A stretch of 64,000 nt of DNA from an uncultured Allomuricauda sp. (GTDB lineage: Bacteria > Bacteroidota > Bacteroidia > Flavobacteriales > Flavobacteriaceae): positions 124,001 through 188,000 of the forward strand of contig NZ_CANMOO010000001.1 of assembly GCF_947499585.1 (NCBI RefSeq), written 5' to 3'. The stretch's first letter is position 1, and every line of letters starts with the position of its first letter. The position numbers and the translations under genes were made by a program. The notes below the pieces were generated by a model, which worked only from the letters and a program-made list of their open reading frames with translations, had not been told where the DNA came from and did not search any database. This document shows positions 33,710 through 42,439 of the stretch, in pieces.

Positions 33710-36700
33710 ATGAAAAAATCTATTGTCTTCAAAAGAGGCATTCTACTGTTGGCTTTCATTTTGAGCAGCAGCTATGCATCAGCTAATTTATCAGAAACGA
33801 ATAAGGACCCATCTTATACCTTTTCAAAAGCTAATAAAATAAAACTCACGGATGCTTTACAGGCTGCAAGTGAGAATTACCATGTATTCTTTAGTTATGA
33901 AACCAAACTACTCGAGAATGTAGAGGTTGAGGTGTCTTTAAGTGAGCTTTTTAGTAAAGAAACAGAAATAGAAGTTGTGGTTAACTCTTTACTAAGTGGC
34001 ACCAATCTAAAATTTGAGACGATTGGCGATAAATATATTGTCATTTATAAGAACAATAGAAACGGAAAAAATAAGTTAGAAAGGCTAAAAGAAAAGCTTA
34101 ATGAACTTAGGGATATTGAGAATGGAGATGATATACTGCTATATCCCAATTCAAAAAAAGCTCAAAAAGTATTGGCCACAAAAAGAGGTGTAAACGTAAC
34201 CCAAGACCTTACAATAACAGGGCTTGTGACGGATGAACTGGATGTGCCCCTTATTGGAGCTACAGTTGTTGCTAAAGGTACAACAGTAGGTGCTGTTACT
34301 GACTTTGATGGTCTTTATTCCCTAAAAGTGCCCGCATCAACTACACATCTTGTGTTCTCGTACATAGGGTATGAATCGAAAGAGGTGGCCATTAACCAAC
34401 GCACAACAATCAATACACAATTAAGAGAAGATGCCAACGCGCTTGATGAAGTGGTAGTTACCGCTTTAGGTATTGAACGAAATAAAAAGACACTGTCCTA
34501 TGCAGTTTCAGAAGTTAAAGGCGATCAATTGGCTGATAAAGCTGAGGCAGATGTTTTAAGGGCTTTGAGCGGTAAAGTAGCAGGGGTGAATATCTCTGGC
34601 TCTGGAGGTGCTTCGGGTTCTTCAACGAATATCATTATTAGGGGGAACAATTCTGCAACAGGTAACAACCAACCGCTCTTTGTGGTAGATGGTATTCCAT
34701 TTGACAATTCAACTACCAGCACAGCAGATTTAGCCGGTGCTTCGTCTTCTTATTCCAATAGGGCTTTGGACCTTGACCCCAATGATATAGCCAGTATGAC
34801 GGTCTTAAAAGGAGGGGCAGCTGCGGCATTATATGGTTCACGAGCTTCAAATGGGGTAATCATCATTACCACTCGATCGGGTAGTGCCTCCAGAAAAGGA
34901 ATGGAAGTAGAAATATCGAATACCGTAGGTGCCGAGACCATTTCAAGATTTCCTGATTATCAAAATAAATATGGCCAGGGAAACTATCTAAATGGACAAT
35001 ATACTTTTAGCCCCGTTGCTACAGAGTCTTGGGGTCCGGCGTTTGATGATCCTAACTTGGACGGTAATGGGGGTTTGTTTTCGGATGATGGTGTAATTAA
35101 ATATATTAACCATGTAGGTGACGCAGTTCCTTATAGAGCGTTTCCTAACAATGTAAAAGATTTTTACAGAACAGGTTTCCAAAGAGAAACATCCATAAGG
35201 GCACAAGGTGGAGATGGTAAAAATGCCTTTGCGGTAACAGCGAGTAATCTTGATAATGAGGGCTTTATACCCTTTACAGGTCTTAAAAGAACATCCATTA
35301 AGGTTTCTGGGCTGACCAATCTTGAAAACGGCTTAAAAATAAAGGCATCTGCGACTTACGTTAATACACATCAAGACGGAATCTTATCAGGTGGACACAA
35401 TACATTGTCCAGCATTAATAGGCAAACCCTGTTTGTTCCTCGTAGCTATGATTTAACAGGTTTTCCATATATCGATGAAGTCACTGGAGAACAACTTCGA
35501 TATACATTTTGGGACAACCCTAGATGGTTGGCACAAGAAGGGCCTTACGATAGTGATGTGAACAGGGTTTACGGATATCTTTCTGCCGATTACAAAGCAA
35601 ACGAATGGTTGAATTTTTCTTATAAAATTGGACTCAACACCTATACCGATAGCAGAGTTCAGATCATTCCTAGAGGTAGTTTCAATTCTCCTGGCAGCAT
35701 TACGGACAATGATATCACCTTTACGGAAATATCTTCAGATTTTATCGTTACGGGATCGAAACAATTGACCGAAGACCTCAATTTAAGAGTGGTTTTAGGG
35801 CATAATTTCAACCAAAGAAAAACTGATATTACGAGCTTTACGGGTATAGGCATTATTAAACGTGGAATTTCAAGAATTACCAATACTGAATCAGTTGTTA
35901 CGGATTTATCTACTTTAAGTAATAGAAGAATTGTGGGGCTTTTCAGTGATATGGTACTTTCCTATAAGGACTATTTATTTTTGAACCTGACTGGAAGAAA
36001 TGACTGGTCGTCCACATTACCTAAAGGGGAAAGAAGTTTCTTTTACCCATCCATATCAACAACTTTTAACTTTACGGACGCATTTAATGTGAAATCGGAT
36101 TTCTTCACATTCGGCAAGTTGAGATTGGCCTATACTAAAATCGGGAATGATGCGGATCCTTATTTACTCCAAACCGTCAATACCATAAATGGCGACGGAT
36201 CAGGGCTTCAATTTCCTTTTAACGGAATATCTGGTACTGAGGTAGGTGATAATTTAGGGAATGAAAACTTAAAACCAGAATTTACTACCGAATATGAAGC
36301 CGGTCTCGAACTTAATCTAATGAAAGGTAGAGTGGGAATCGATGTTACCTACTATAGTAAGATTACGGAAGATCAGATTTTCAGTGTGAACATACCTGCG
36401 GCGACTGGGTATTTTACAAAAACATTGAATGCGGGAGAGATATCGAATAAAGGATGGGAAGTTGGACTGGACTTGAATCCTTTTCTAAATCCGGAAGGAT
36501 TCAGCTGGAACATTTATACAACCTTCGCCAGAAATGTAAGTAAAGTAGAAAAGCTTATCGATGGTTTAGATCAAATAAATCCTGGGAACAGGGTTGCTGC
36601 CTACGGTAATATCTTACGTGTTGGTGAACCATATGGCGTTATTGAAGGTGAGGTACAAAATAGGGATGCCAATGGCAATCTTCTGATCAATGCCCTTACT

Positions 36701-37333
36701 GGATTGCCCACCAAGGCACCAGGGCAACAAATAGTAGGTGATCCAAACCCTGATTTTCTAATGGGTATAAACAACACAATGACCTATAAAGGATTCAAAC
36801 TAGGATTTCTTTTCGATTGGAAGCAAGGGGGTGATATCCTTTCTCTTTCTAACGGATATCTAAGAGGTTTTGGTTTGACTGAGGAAACTGCTGTAGACAG
36901 GGATAGAACCTATGTTCTACCTGGTGTTTTGGCAGACCCGAACGACCCAACACAGCCCATGTTGGACCAAAATGGAAATACCGTAACGAACAATATTCAA
37001 ATTTCCCCTCAGAATTACTGGAGTGGCGCTACAAACGGTACACAACGTAATCAGTATCGATTTAGTGCGGAATCATTGATTTTTGATGCCACGGTTTTTA
37101 GACTTAGAGAGCTTAGTTTAGGATATACATTTACAAAACAGATGTTGAAAAAACTTCCATTCGGAAGTATGAGTGTGACTTTATTGGGAAGGAATTTATG
37201 GTTTAAGGCCCCAAATTACCCCCATTTAGACCCTGAAGTGTCAACTTACGGAGCAGGTAATGCTCAAGGTGTGGAGCAGTATGCCCCACCAACGGTAAAA
37301 AATATGGCTCTGAACATAAAACTCTCATTCTAA
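33710..37333 (+). CDS. SusC/RagA-type TonB-linked outer-membrane transporter with STN domain
   Basis: A 1207-residue receptor. Signal peptide 1-25; STN domain about 46-113 (LTDALQAASENYHVFFSYE); linker; carboxypeptidase-regulatory-like domain about 167-240 (ITGLVTDELDVPLIGATVVAKGTTVGAVTDFDG); SusC signature DEVVVTALG at 246-254; plug about 258-395 (VNISGSGGASGSSTNIIIRG, LKGGAAAALYGSRASNGVIIITT); barrel to the C-terminus (MALNIKLSF). With SusD it imports a large ligand across the outer membrane using TonB energy. The STN domain marks it as also being the signal sender to FecR. No glycoside hydrolase, peptidase or sulfatase is in the operon, so the ligand is not evident. Confidence 0.96.
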   Translation: MKKSIVFKRGILLLAFILSSSYASANLSETNKDPSYTFSKANKIKLTDALQAASENYHVFFSYETKLLENVEVEVSLSELFSKETEIEVVVNSLLSGTNLKFETIGDKYIVIYKNNRNGKNKLERLKEKLNELRDIENGDDILLYPNSKKAQKVLATKRGVNVTQDLTITGLVTDELDVPLIGATVVAKGTTVGAVTDFDGLYSLKVPASTTHLVFSYIGYESKEVAINQRTTINTQLREDANALDEVVVTALGIERNKKTLSYAVSEVKGDQLADKAEADVLRALSGKVAGVNISGSGGASGSSTNIIIRGNNSATGNNQPLFVVDGIPFDNSTTSTADLAGASSSYSNRALDLDPNDIASMTVLKGGAAAALYGSRASNGVIIITTRSGSASRKGMEVEISNTVGAETISRFPDYQNKYGQGNYLNGQYTFSPVATESWGPAFDDPNLDGNGGLFSDDGVIKYINHVGDAVPYRAFPNNVKDFYRTGFQRETSIRAQGGDGKNAFAVTASNLDNEGFIPFTGLKRTSIKVSGLTNLENGLKIKASATYVNTHQDGILSGGHNTLSSINRQTLFVPRSYDLTGFPYIDEVTGEQLRYTFWDNPRWLAQEGPYDSDVNRVYGYLSADYKANEWLNFSYKIGLNTYTDSRVQIIPRGSFNSPGSITDNDITFTEISSDFIVTGSKQLTEDLNLRVVLGHNFNQRKTDITSFTGIGIIKRGISRITNTESVVTDLSTLSNRRIVGLFSDMVLSYKDYLFLNLTGRNDWSSTLPKGERSFFYPSISTTFNFTDAFNVKSDFFTFGKLRLAYTKIGNDADPYLLQTVNTINGDGSGLQFPFNGISGTEVGDNLGNENLKPEFTTEYEAGLELNLMKGRVGIDVTYYSKITEDQIFSVNIPAATGYFTKTLNAGEISNKGWEVGLDLNPFLNPEGFSWNIYTTFARNVSKVEKLIDGLDQINPGNRVAAYGNILRVGEPYGVIEGEVQNRDANGNLLINALTGLPTKAPGQQIVGDPNPDFLMGINNTMTYKGFKLGFLFDWKQGGDILSLSNGYLRGFGLTEETAVDRDRTYVLPGVLADPNDPTQPMLDQNGNTVTNNIQISPQNYWSGATNGTQRNQYRFSAESLIFDATVFRLRELSLGYTFTKQMLKKLPFGSMSVTLLGRNLWFKAPNYPHLDPEVSTYGAGNAQGVEQYAPPTVKNMALNIKLSF

Positions 37334-37352
37334 TAGATATAAATACAATTCG

Positions 37353-38819
37353 ATGAAAAATATTATATATAAAAAAGCACCCTATCTTTTCATATTGATG
37401 TTGATTTTCTCATCATGTGATTTAGATATTAACGATAACCCAAACAGCCCAACAACAGCAACGGTTATAGAGTTGTTGCCACATGGTCAAGTATCTGTAA
37501 TAGAGTCTTTTGCAAGTCTGGTGAATGCCATTACCTCAAGTGCTGTGCAAACCAGGGTAAATTCAAGGTATGACAACTACACGGTCACTAGAACTACTAT
37601 CGATGGTTTATGGAACAGTAATCTTTATAGTGGTGGTCTCAAGGATCTTGAAGACGTTATTACCCAAGGAACTATAGAAGAAAATTGGCATTATGTTGGA
37701 ATAGCCAAGCTAATGAAAGCCTATACTTTTAGCCTTATGGTAGATCTTTGGAATGACATACCCTATTCCGAAGCCTTCAATGGTGAAATTGATATGCCCG
37801 CTTATGATCCAGGAAGCGAAATCTATGCCAATTTGGAAGCATTGATTATCGAAGCACTGGGTGATTTAAACAAAACTTCAGTGCTTTCCCCCGGAAGTGA
37901 TGACGTAGTTTATGGTGGCGATCTTGCCAAGTGGGAAAGAATGGGGAATACCCTGTTGCTTAAAATGTACAATCAGACACGGTTGGTAGATAGTAGTGTA
38001 GGTCCCAAAATGGAAAGCTTGATAGCACAAGACAATCTTATACAATCGAGTGCTGACGATTTTCAACTTTTGTATGGTGACACGGCCGCACCTGAAAACA
38101 GAATGTCGCTTTTTGAAGTTGATTATGTGACAAGGTTGGATAACAGAATAGCAAACTATTTTAATGATCTTTTGACCGGTAATAATGACCCTCGAATACC
38201 TTATTATCTATATAACCAAACTCCTGGTGTGTTTATTGGGCGAGATTCCGGTAACCCCAATGGCCTATCTACTTTTGAGGACCAAGACACTAGAACCTTC
38301 CATGGAGCATATCCTGCAGGAGGAAAATACGATGATGGTTCTGGAGGAATTACTACTGCCGATTTGGGACTAAAAGGAGCAGCTACCTATAGAATGATGA
38401 CCAACGCCATGCGCATTTTTATTGAAGCTGAGGCAGTAATGGCACTAGGTATTACCGCTTCTGCAAGTGTAGAGGTATTGTTTGAAGAGGGCATACGGGA
38501 ATCAATGGCAAAGGTTAACGACTTAGGAGTGGGCCCAGGGATTTCAGCTGCTCAAATAGATACCTATGTTGCCGATAGACTATTAGCTTTCAATGCTTCT
38601 AGTGATGCAGATAAATTAAAGCTGATAATGCTCGAAAAATACGTACACCTTTTTGGTAATGGAATGGAGCAATATAATGATTGGCGTAGAACTGGGATTC
38701 CAGATGACCTAACATTGGTTGTACAGACCAGTCCAACGCTAAACAGATTTCCTTATCCATCCAGTGTTACACCACCAACCGTACCCAATAATGATGAATT
38801 TGTTTTCTGGGACAACTAA
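37353..38819 (+). CDS. SusD/RagB-family surface lipoprotein
   Basis: A 488-residue lipoprotein with signal MKNIIYKKAPYLFILMLIFS and lipid cysteine near 22, directly followed by DLDINDNPNSPT, a hallmark of the SusD-like group. Helical TPR-type segments run through the protein (WHYVGIAKLMKAYTFSLMVDLWNDIPYSEAF is the classic SusD motif). The C-terminus has LEKYVHLFGNGMEQYNDWRRTGIP. It forms the lid on the SusC barrel and captures ligand. It begins 19 nt after susC and is clearly in the same operon. Confidence 0.95.
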   Translation: MKNIIYKKAPYLFILMLIFSSCDLDINDNPNSPTTATVIELLPHGQVSVIESFASLVNAITSSAVQTRVNSRYDNYTVTRTTIDGLWNSNLYSGGLKDLEDVITQGTIEENWHYVGIAKLMKAYTFSLMVDLWNDIPYSEAFNGEIDMPAYDPGSEIYANLEALIIEALGDLNKTSVLSPGSDDVVYGGDLAKWERMGNTLLLKMYNQTRLVDSSVGPKMESLIAQDNLIQSSADDFQLLYGDTAAPENRMSLFEVDYVTRLDNRIANYFNDLLTGNNDPRIPYYLYNQTPGVFIGRDSGNPNGLSTFEDQDTRTFHGAYPAGGKYDDGSGGITTADLGLKGAATYRMMTNAMRIFIEAEAVMALGITASASVEVLFEEGIRESMAKVNDLGVGPGISAAQIDTYVADRLLAFNASSDADKLKLIMLEKYVHLFGNGMEQYNDWRRTGIPDDLTLVVQTSPTLNRFPYPSSVTPPTVPNNDEFVFWDN

Positions 38820-38836
38820 ACTTAAAAAATAAGACA

Positions 38837-39322
38837 ATGAAAAATATTATAAAATACGCTCTGGCAGTCATAATTGGTATAACACTTTCCTGTAGTGATG
38901 ACGAAAACCAAGTGGTGCCAGATTTTTTAAAAGGAACTGAGTATGGGGTGCTATTGGATGTAGATGTCACCAGTGCCGCTGAAGTTTCTTTGACCGATAT
39001 AAACACTTATGAACTCGGTTTTACTGTGAGCTTCAAAGGTGATAAAAGACCCGTGCAATCCATTATTGTAAACAAATCTTACGTTAGTAGCGTAAACGGG
39101 GAATCCTCAGTAATCGAAGAGGAAGTTATTGTTGATTTTCCAACCACAATAACCTTATCTTCAAATGAGTTAGTTAGCGGCTTTCCAAATCTCTCAGTTG
39201 GAGATTTGGGAGCTGGGGATTCTTTTAACATAAGCTTTGTTATCAATTATGCAGATGGCGGCGTTGTGGATCGATTTGATAGTAGTATGCGTACCAACTT
39301 TGCGGTTTCAATTGTTGATTAA
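38837..39322 (+). CDS. Hypothetical lipoprotein in the SusCD operon
   Basis: A 161-residue lipoprotein with signal MKNIIKYALAVIIGITLSC and an acidic start to the mature part (SDDENQVVPDFLKG). The rest is beta-rich with no recognised motif (VDVTSAAEVSLTDINTYELGFTVSFKG). It follows susD by 17 nt. Proteins at this position in SusCD operons are commonly surface glycan- or ligand-binding proteins, which is an inference from location only. Confidence 0.7.
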   Translation: MKNIIKYALAVIIGITLSCSDDENQVVPDFLKGTEYGVLLDVDVTSAAEVSLTDINTYELGFTVSFKGDKRPVQSIIVNKSYVSSVNGESSVIEEEVIVDFPTTITLSSNELVSGFPNLSVGDLGAGDSFNISFVINYADGGVVDRFDSSMRTNFAVSIVD

Positions 39323-39341
39323 CCTTTAAAATATTGGATTA

Positions 39342-39911
39342 ATGAGAACAATCCTTTCTTTTTTTCTTTTTGCTGTTCTAACAAGCTGTTCCTCTGTTTC
39401 TAAGAATCATTATGTGATTGAAACAGAGGTTGGAGATATAACTTTTGAAGTATACCAAGATAAAGCGCCCATAACAGTTGGTAATTTTATTGAATATGTG
39501 AATCAGGCAGAATTTGATGGAGCTTATTTCTATAGGGTGGTACGATTAGACAATCAACCTATAAACCCTGTAAAGATTGAAGTGATACAAGGTGATTTCA
39601 CTGGAAAGGAACATTACTTTCCAGTAATCGCCCACGAAACAACCTTAGAAACAGGGCTGACCCATAAGAATGGAACAGTTTCCATGGGAAGGTTGGATGT
39701 GGGCACTACCGCTGCTGAGTTCTTTATTTGTATTAATGATCAGCCAGAACTTAACTATGGAGGAAAACGCAATCCAGATGGCCAAGGCTTTGCTGCCTTT
39801 GGACAAGTTATCGATGGTATGGATGTCGTGCGTAAGATCCAAGGAGGTGAAACCGACAGTCAAATACTGAAAAAGAAGATTGAGATAAAAAGGATTTACG
39901 CCATAAAATAA
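39342..39911 (+). CDS. Exported cyclophilin-type peptidyl-prolyl isomerase (lipoprotein), copy 1
   Basis: A 189-residue lipoprotein (MRTILSFFLFAVLTSC) with a cyclophilin domain: YVIETEVGDITFEVYQDKAPITVGNF, FYRVVRLDNQP, VIQGDF, FFICINDQPEL, GFAAFGQVIDGMDVV. The catalytic arginine (FYRVV), glutamine (IQGD) and phenylalanine (FFICI) are retained, and the tryptophan of eukaryotic cyclophilin is Phe. Between FYRVV and IQG there is an extra loop (RLDNQPINPVKIEV) compared with the usual FHRVI..FMIQGG. It is in the SusCD operon, 19 nt after the lipoprotein gene. Confidence 0.92.
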   Translation: MRTILSFFLFAVLTSCSSVSKNHYVIETEVGDITFEVYQDKAPITVGNFIEYVNQAEFDGAYFYRVVRLDNQPINPVKIEVIQGDFTGKEHYFPVIAHETTLETGLTHKNGTVSMGRLDVGTTAAEFFICINDQPELNYGGKRNPDGQGFAAFGQVIDGMDVVRKIQGGETDSQILKKKIEIKRIYAIK

Positions 39912-39919
39912 CAAAAACT

Positions 39920-40552
39920 ATGCTTAATTTTTTTAAAACACCAGCTTTGGTATTTAGTTTTTTCTGCCTTTTATTGCTGAATAGTTCCTTCAAATGTAAA
40001 GAGAAAACTGGTGTAGAGATTACTGCACAGGATGTGGAATCAAAACATATCTATACCATAGAAACGGAAGTAGGAAATATTGTTTTACAGGTATATCCGG
40101 AAAAGGCTCCAATTACGGTTAAGAACTTTCTCCATTATGTTGAAAACGGAAATTTTGAAGGGGCCAGTTTTTACAGAGTTGTAAGAATGGACAATCAACC
40201 TGTGAACCCAAAAAAAATAGAAGTCATCCAAGGAAATTTCATTTCTGGTGACCTAGCGCTGCCTCCCATTGAACACGAAACAACTAACAATACGGGGATT
40301 TTACATAAAAACGGAACAGTTTCAATGGCTAGATTGGCACCAGGGACCGCATCAGCCGCTTTTTTTATATGTGTTAATGACCAACCAGACCTTGATTTTG
40401 AAGGAAAACGCAACCCAGATGGGCAAGGTTTTGCTGCCTTTGGAAAGGTGATAAAAGGCATGGATATCGTAAAACAGATTCAATCCGGTAAGACTGATGG
40501 GCAATCACTCCTAAAAGAAATAAAGATCAATCGGATTTATAGACAGAAATAA
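39920..40552 (+). CDS. Exported cyclophilin-type peptidyl-prolyl isomerase, copy 2
   Basis: A 210-residue paralogue of the preceding gene, 8 nt downstream. It has an N-terminal export segment (MLNFFKTPALVFSFFCLLLLN) and the same core with the same extra loop (FYRVVRMDNQPVNPKKIEV, IQGNF, FFICVNDQPDL, GFAAFGKVIKGMDIV). The lipobox is poor (SSFKC), so it may be released rather than lipid-anchored. The two copies arose by tandem duplication and have diverged considerably. It is the last gene before a strong terminator, so it closes the SusCD operon. Confidence 0.92.
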   Translation: MLNFFKTPALVFSFFCLLLLNSSFKCKEKTGVEITAQDVESKHIYTIETEVGNIVLQVYPEKAPITVKNFLHYVENGNFEGASFYRVVRMDNQPVNPKKIEVIQGNFISGDLALPPIEHETTNNTGILHKNGTVSMARLAPGTASAAFFICVNDQPDLDFEGKRNPDGQGFAAFGKVIKGMDIVKQIQSGKTDGQSLLKEIKINRIYRQK

Positions 40553-40587
40553 CGGGATTGAGCAGTTATTTAGCTTTTCCATAAAGT

Positions 40588-40619
40588 AAAAAACCACGCC
40601 TTTTTGGCGTGGTTTTTTT
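40588..40619. terminator. Bidirectional terminator between SusCD operon and ssrA
   Basis: A-rich arm plus CCACGCC (40588-40600), loop TTTTT, then GGCGTGG and a T-run (40606-40619). The stem has seven G/C-rich pairs extended by A-U pairs and carries A- and T-tracts on both sides, so it can stop the plus-strand operon and the minus-strand tmRNA transcript. Confidence 0.92.
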
Positions 40620-40626
40620 GTTCTAG

Positions 40627-41023
40627 TGGAGCCGGAGGGAGTCGAACCCTCGTCCAAACAAGCAAAGTCAGTGCTTTCTACATGCTTAGTCCTTATTCAG
40701 TTTTCGATGCACGACCGACCAAAGACCGCCTATCGTACACTTAGCTTCTTAAAGTTTTAGTGATGCCGCCAAAGCGAACAACATCCTTATGTTGACTTTT
40801 ATGGTGCTCCTAAATGGATCGCCATCAACAAGGGCTATCCAGGAACATCTCGCTTCCCTACCTAGTAGGGACGAGGCTAAATCCTACTATAATTCGGATT
40901 AAGCGGCAAGAGCGTAGTTATTATCGCCAATTAAAAGTGTGGAAAATGAGTTTAACGAGCTGTATCCCAGCGCTCGACATGCTTACAATGCCATTGGTCT
41001 CGCTGTCAAAACCGGTCGGCCCC
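40627..41023 (-). ncRNA. ssrA: Transfer-messenger RNA (tmRNA)
   Basis: A 397-nt minus-strand RNA. The 5' end GGGGCCG pairs with 3' CGGCUCC in a 7-bp acceptor stem that includes a G3-U wobble, the alanine identity element. Near the 3' end the T-arm GAGGGUUCGACUCCCUC is intact. The discriminator A is at 40627 and the next bases are CTA, so CCA is not encoded and must be added. The internal tag frame (40899-40928) reads GDNNYALAA then TAA. tmRNA with SmpB frees stalled ribosomes and tags the product for proteolysis. Several pseudoknot stems are expected between tag and 3' domain but were not drawn in full. Confidence 0.96.
40899..40928 (-). other. tmRNA tag-peptide reading frame
   Basis: Codons GGC GAT AAT AAC TAC GCT CTT GCC GCT TAA on the minus strand encode GDNNYALAA; with the tRNA-borne alanine the appended tag is A-GDNNYALAA. 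The C-terminal ALAA is the degron read by ClpXP-type proteases. Confidence 0.93.
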
Positions 41024-41068
41024 ATTATTTCAATGATCTTAATCCCCCTAAACAAAGTCTAAGGATGT

Positions 41069-41134
41069 GCGTTTCCCTTCTGTAAAAGGGTCGGGCTATC
41101 GGCTGTACAAGGTACTTGCCTCTATCCCTAACGC
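41069..41134 (-). ncRNA. Compact three-way-junction RNA in the tmRNA leader
   Basis: On the minus strand GCGTT (41134-41130) pairs with AACGC (41073-41069). Between them are two hairpins: GGC-aaGTACcttGTACa-GCC and CCCTT-TTACAG-AAGGG, joined by AGGGATAGA and GATAGCCCGA. The junction strands look like conserved sequences that I recall as recurrent in flavobacterial genomes, possibly the Flavo-1 motif, though I cannot confirm the family name. A -7 box (TAACTTTG) begins 7 nt before it and the mature tmRNA starts 45 nt after it. Confidence 0.55.
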
Positions 41135-41140
41135 GGGCGG

Positions 41141-41148
41141 CAAAGTTA
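41141..41148 (-). promoter_or_regulatory. -7 box for the leader RNA and tmRNA
   Basis: Minus-strand TAACTTTG (rc of CAAAGTTA) fits TAnnTTTG and is followed by GCCGCCCGCG. No comparable box is placed directly before the tmRNA 5' end, so this is the best candidate promoter for a precursor carrying both RNAs, with the tmRNA 5' end produced by RNase P. Confidence 0.5.
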
Positions 41149-41231
41149 ACTTTTATCTATCAAAGGAGAAAAAAGTTTGTGCCACCTCTTCAATACCCTT
41201 ATTTTAGGTCAATAATTATACCAGATTATTT

Positions 41232-42437
41232 ATGAAGTTCGGAATTATAAGAGAACGAAAAAACCCGCCAGATCGCAGAGTGGTACTATCCCCGGCAGAG
41301 TGTCAAAATGTCCTTTCCACCTTTCCAGAAGCACATTTAAGTGTGGAATCTTCCCCTATTCGAGTATTTAAAGATGAAGAATACCAAGAAAAAGGTGTTT
41401 CCATATCTCAAAACATGGAAAATTGCGATGTCTTGCTCGGGGTAAAAGAAGTGCCAATAGAAGCTCTAATCCCTAACAAAAAATATTTTTTCTTCTCACA
41501 TACCATAAAAAAACAGCCCTATAACCGTCCATTGTTAAGTGCTATTTTAGAAAAGAACATAGAACTCTATGACCATGAGGTAATTACCAATAGCAAAGGG
41601 CAGCGTTTAGTGGCATTTGGCCGTTATGCAGGCATAGTGGGGGCCTATAATGGCATACGGGCATATGGGTTAAAGTTTAATGTGTTCAACCTTCCAAAAG
41701 CAGAAACTTTAAAAGATCAACAAGCACTGATAACCGAACTCAAAAAAATAAAACTTCCAAACATTAAAATTTTACTTACAGGTAGGGGTAGGGTAGGTAA
41801 TGGGTCTAGAGAAATGTTAGATGCTATGGGTCTTAAAAGAGTAAACGTTGCAGAATATTTAAAAGACAGCTTTAACGAACCTGTGTATTGCCAGATAGAT
41901 GCATCAGAATACAACAAACGCAAAGATGGGGTCAGAGGCAATAAAGCAGATTTTTTCGAAAACCCACATGAATACAAATCCAACTTTTTTCGCTTTGCTG
42001 AGGTTACGGATTTTTATATAGCAGGTCATTTTTATGGAGATGGAGCGCCCTATTTGTATACTCGCGAAGATGCAAAGCATCCCGATTTCAACATAAAAGT
42101 AGTAGCGGACGTGAGTTGCGATATTGATGGTCCCGTAGCTTCCACAATTAAACCGTCTACCATTGCAGAACCTATTTATGGCTACGACCCTTTAACAGAA
42201 AAGGAGACCGATTATAAGAATGCCAACGCCATTGCTGTGATGGCCGTGGACAATTTACCTTGTGAACTGCCTAGAGATGCCAGCAACGGTTTTGGTGGAG
42301 CTTTTTCAAAATATGTGATTCCCGCTTTCTTTGATGGAGATGCGGATGGAATCCTAGAACGGGCGCGAATGACCCAAAATGGAAGCTTGACCAAAAGGTA
42401 TTCTTATCTACAAGATTACGTGGATGGACTAGAATAA
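41232..42437 (+). CDS. Saccharopine/alanine dehydrogenase-like NAD(P) oxidoreductase
   Basis: A 401-residue protein starting MKFGIIRERKNPPDRRVVLSP, the N-terminal motif of the alanine dehydrogenase / transhydrogenase / saccharopine dehydrogenase superfamily. HTIKKQPYNRPLL and ELYDHEVITNSKGQRLVAFGRYAGIVGAYNG match the lysine-forming saccharopine dehydrogenase branch. The nucleotide site is LLTGRGRVGNGSREMLDAMG, and VVADVSCDIDGPVASTI follows. Bacteria with the diaminopimelate route do not normally need this activity for lysine biosynthesis, so it may act in lysine catabolism or on another amino acid. Confidence 0.82.
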   Translation: MKFGIIRERKNPPDRRVVLSPAECQNVLSTFPEAHLSVESSPIRVFKDEEYQEKGVSISQNMENCDVLLGVKEVPIEALIPNKKYFFFSHTIKKQPYNRPLLSAILEKNIELYDHEVITNSKGQRLVAFGRYAGIVGAYNGIRAYGLKFNVFNLPKAETLKDQQALITELKKIKLPNIKILLTGRGRVGNGSREMLDAMGLKRVNVAEYLKDSFNEPVYCQIDASEYNKRKDGVRGNKADFFENPHEYKSNFFRFAEVTDFYIAGHFYGDGAPYLYTREDAKHPDFNIKVVADVSCDIDGPVASTIKPSTIAEPIYGYDPLTEKETDYKNANAIAVMAVDNLPCELPRDASNGFGGAFSKYVIPAFFDGDADGILERARMTQNGSLTKRYSYLQDYVDGLE

Positions 42438-42439
42438 TT

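Noticed and set aside
40627-40690. Possible tRNA from the T-arm and acceptor-like sequence
   Set aside because: The T-arm belongs to tmRNA: its 5' partner is about 330 nt away and there is no anticodon arm.
40814-41062. 82-codon plus-strand frame
   Set aside because: It lies entirely across tmRNA and its leader on the opposite strand; the RNA gene explains the sequence.
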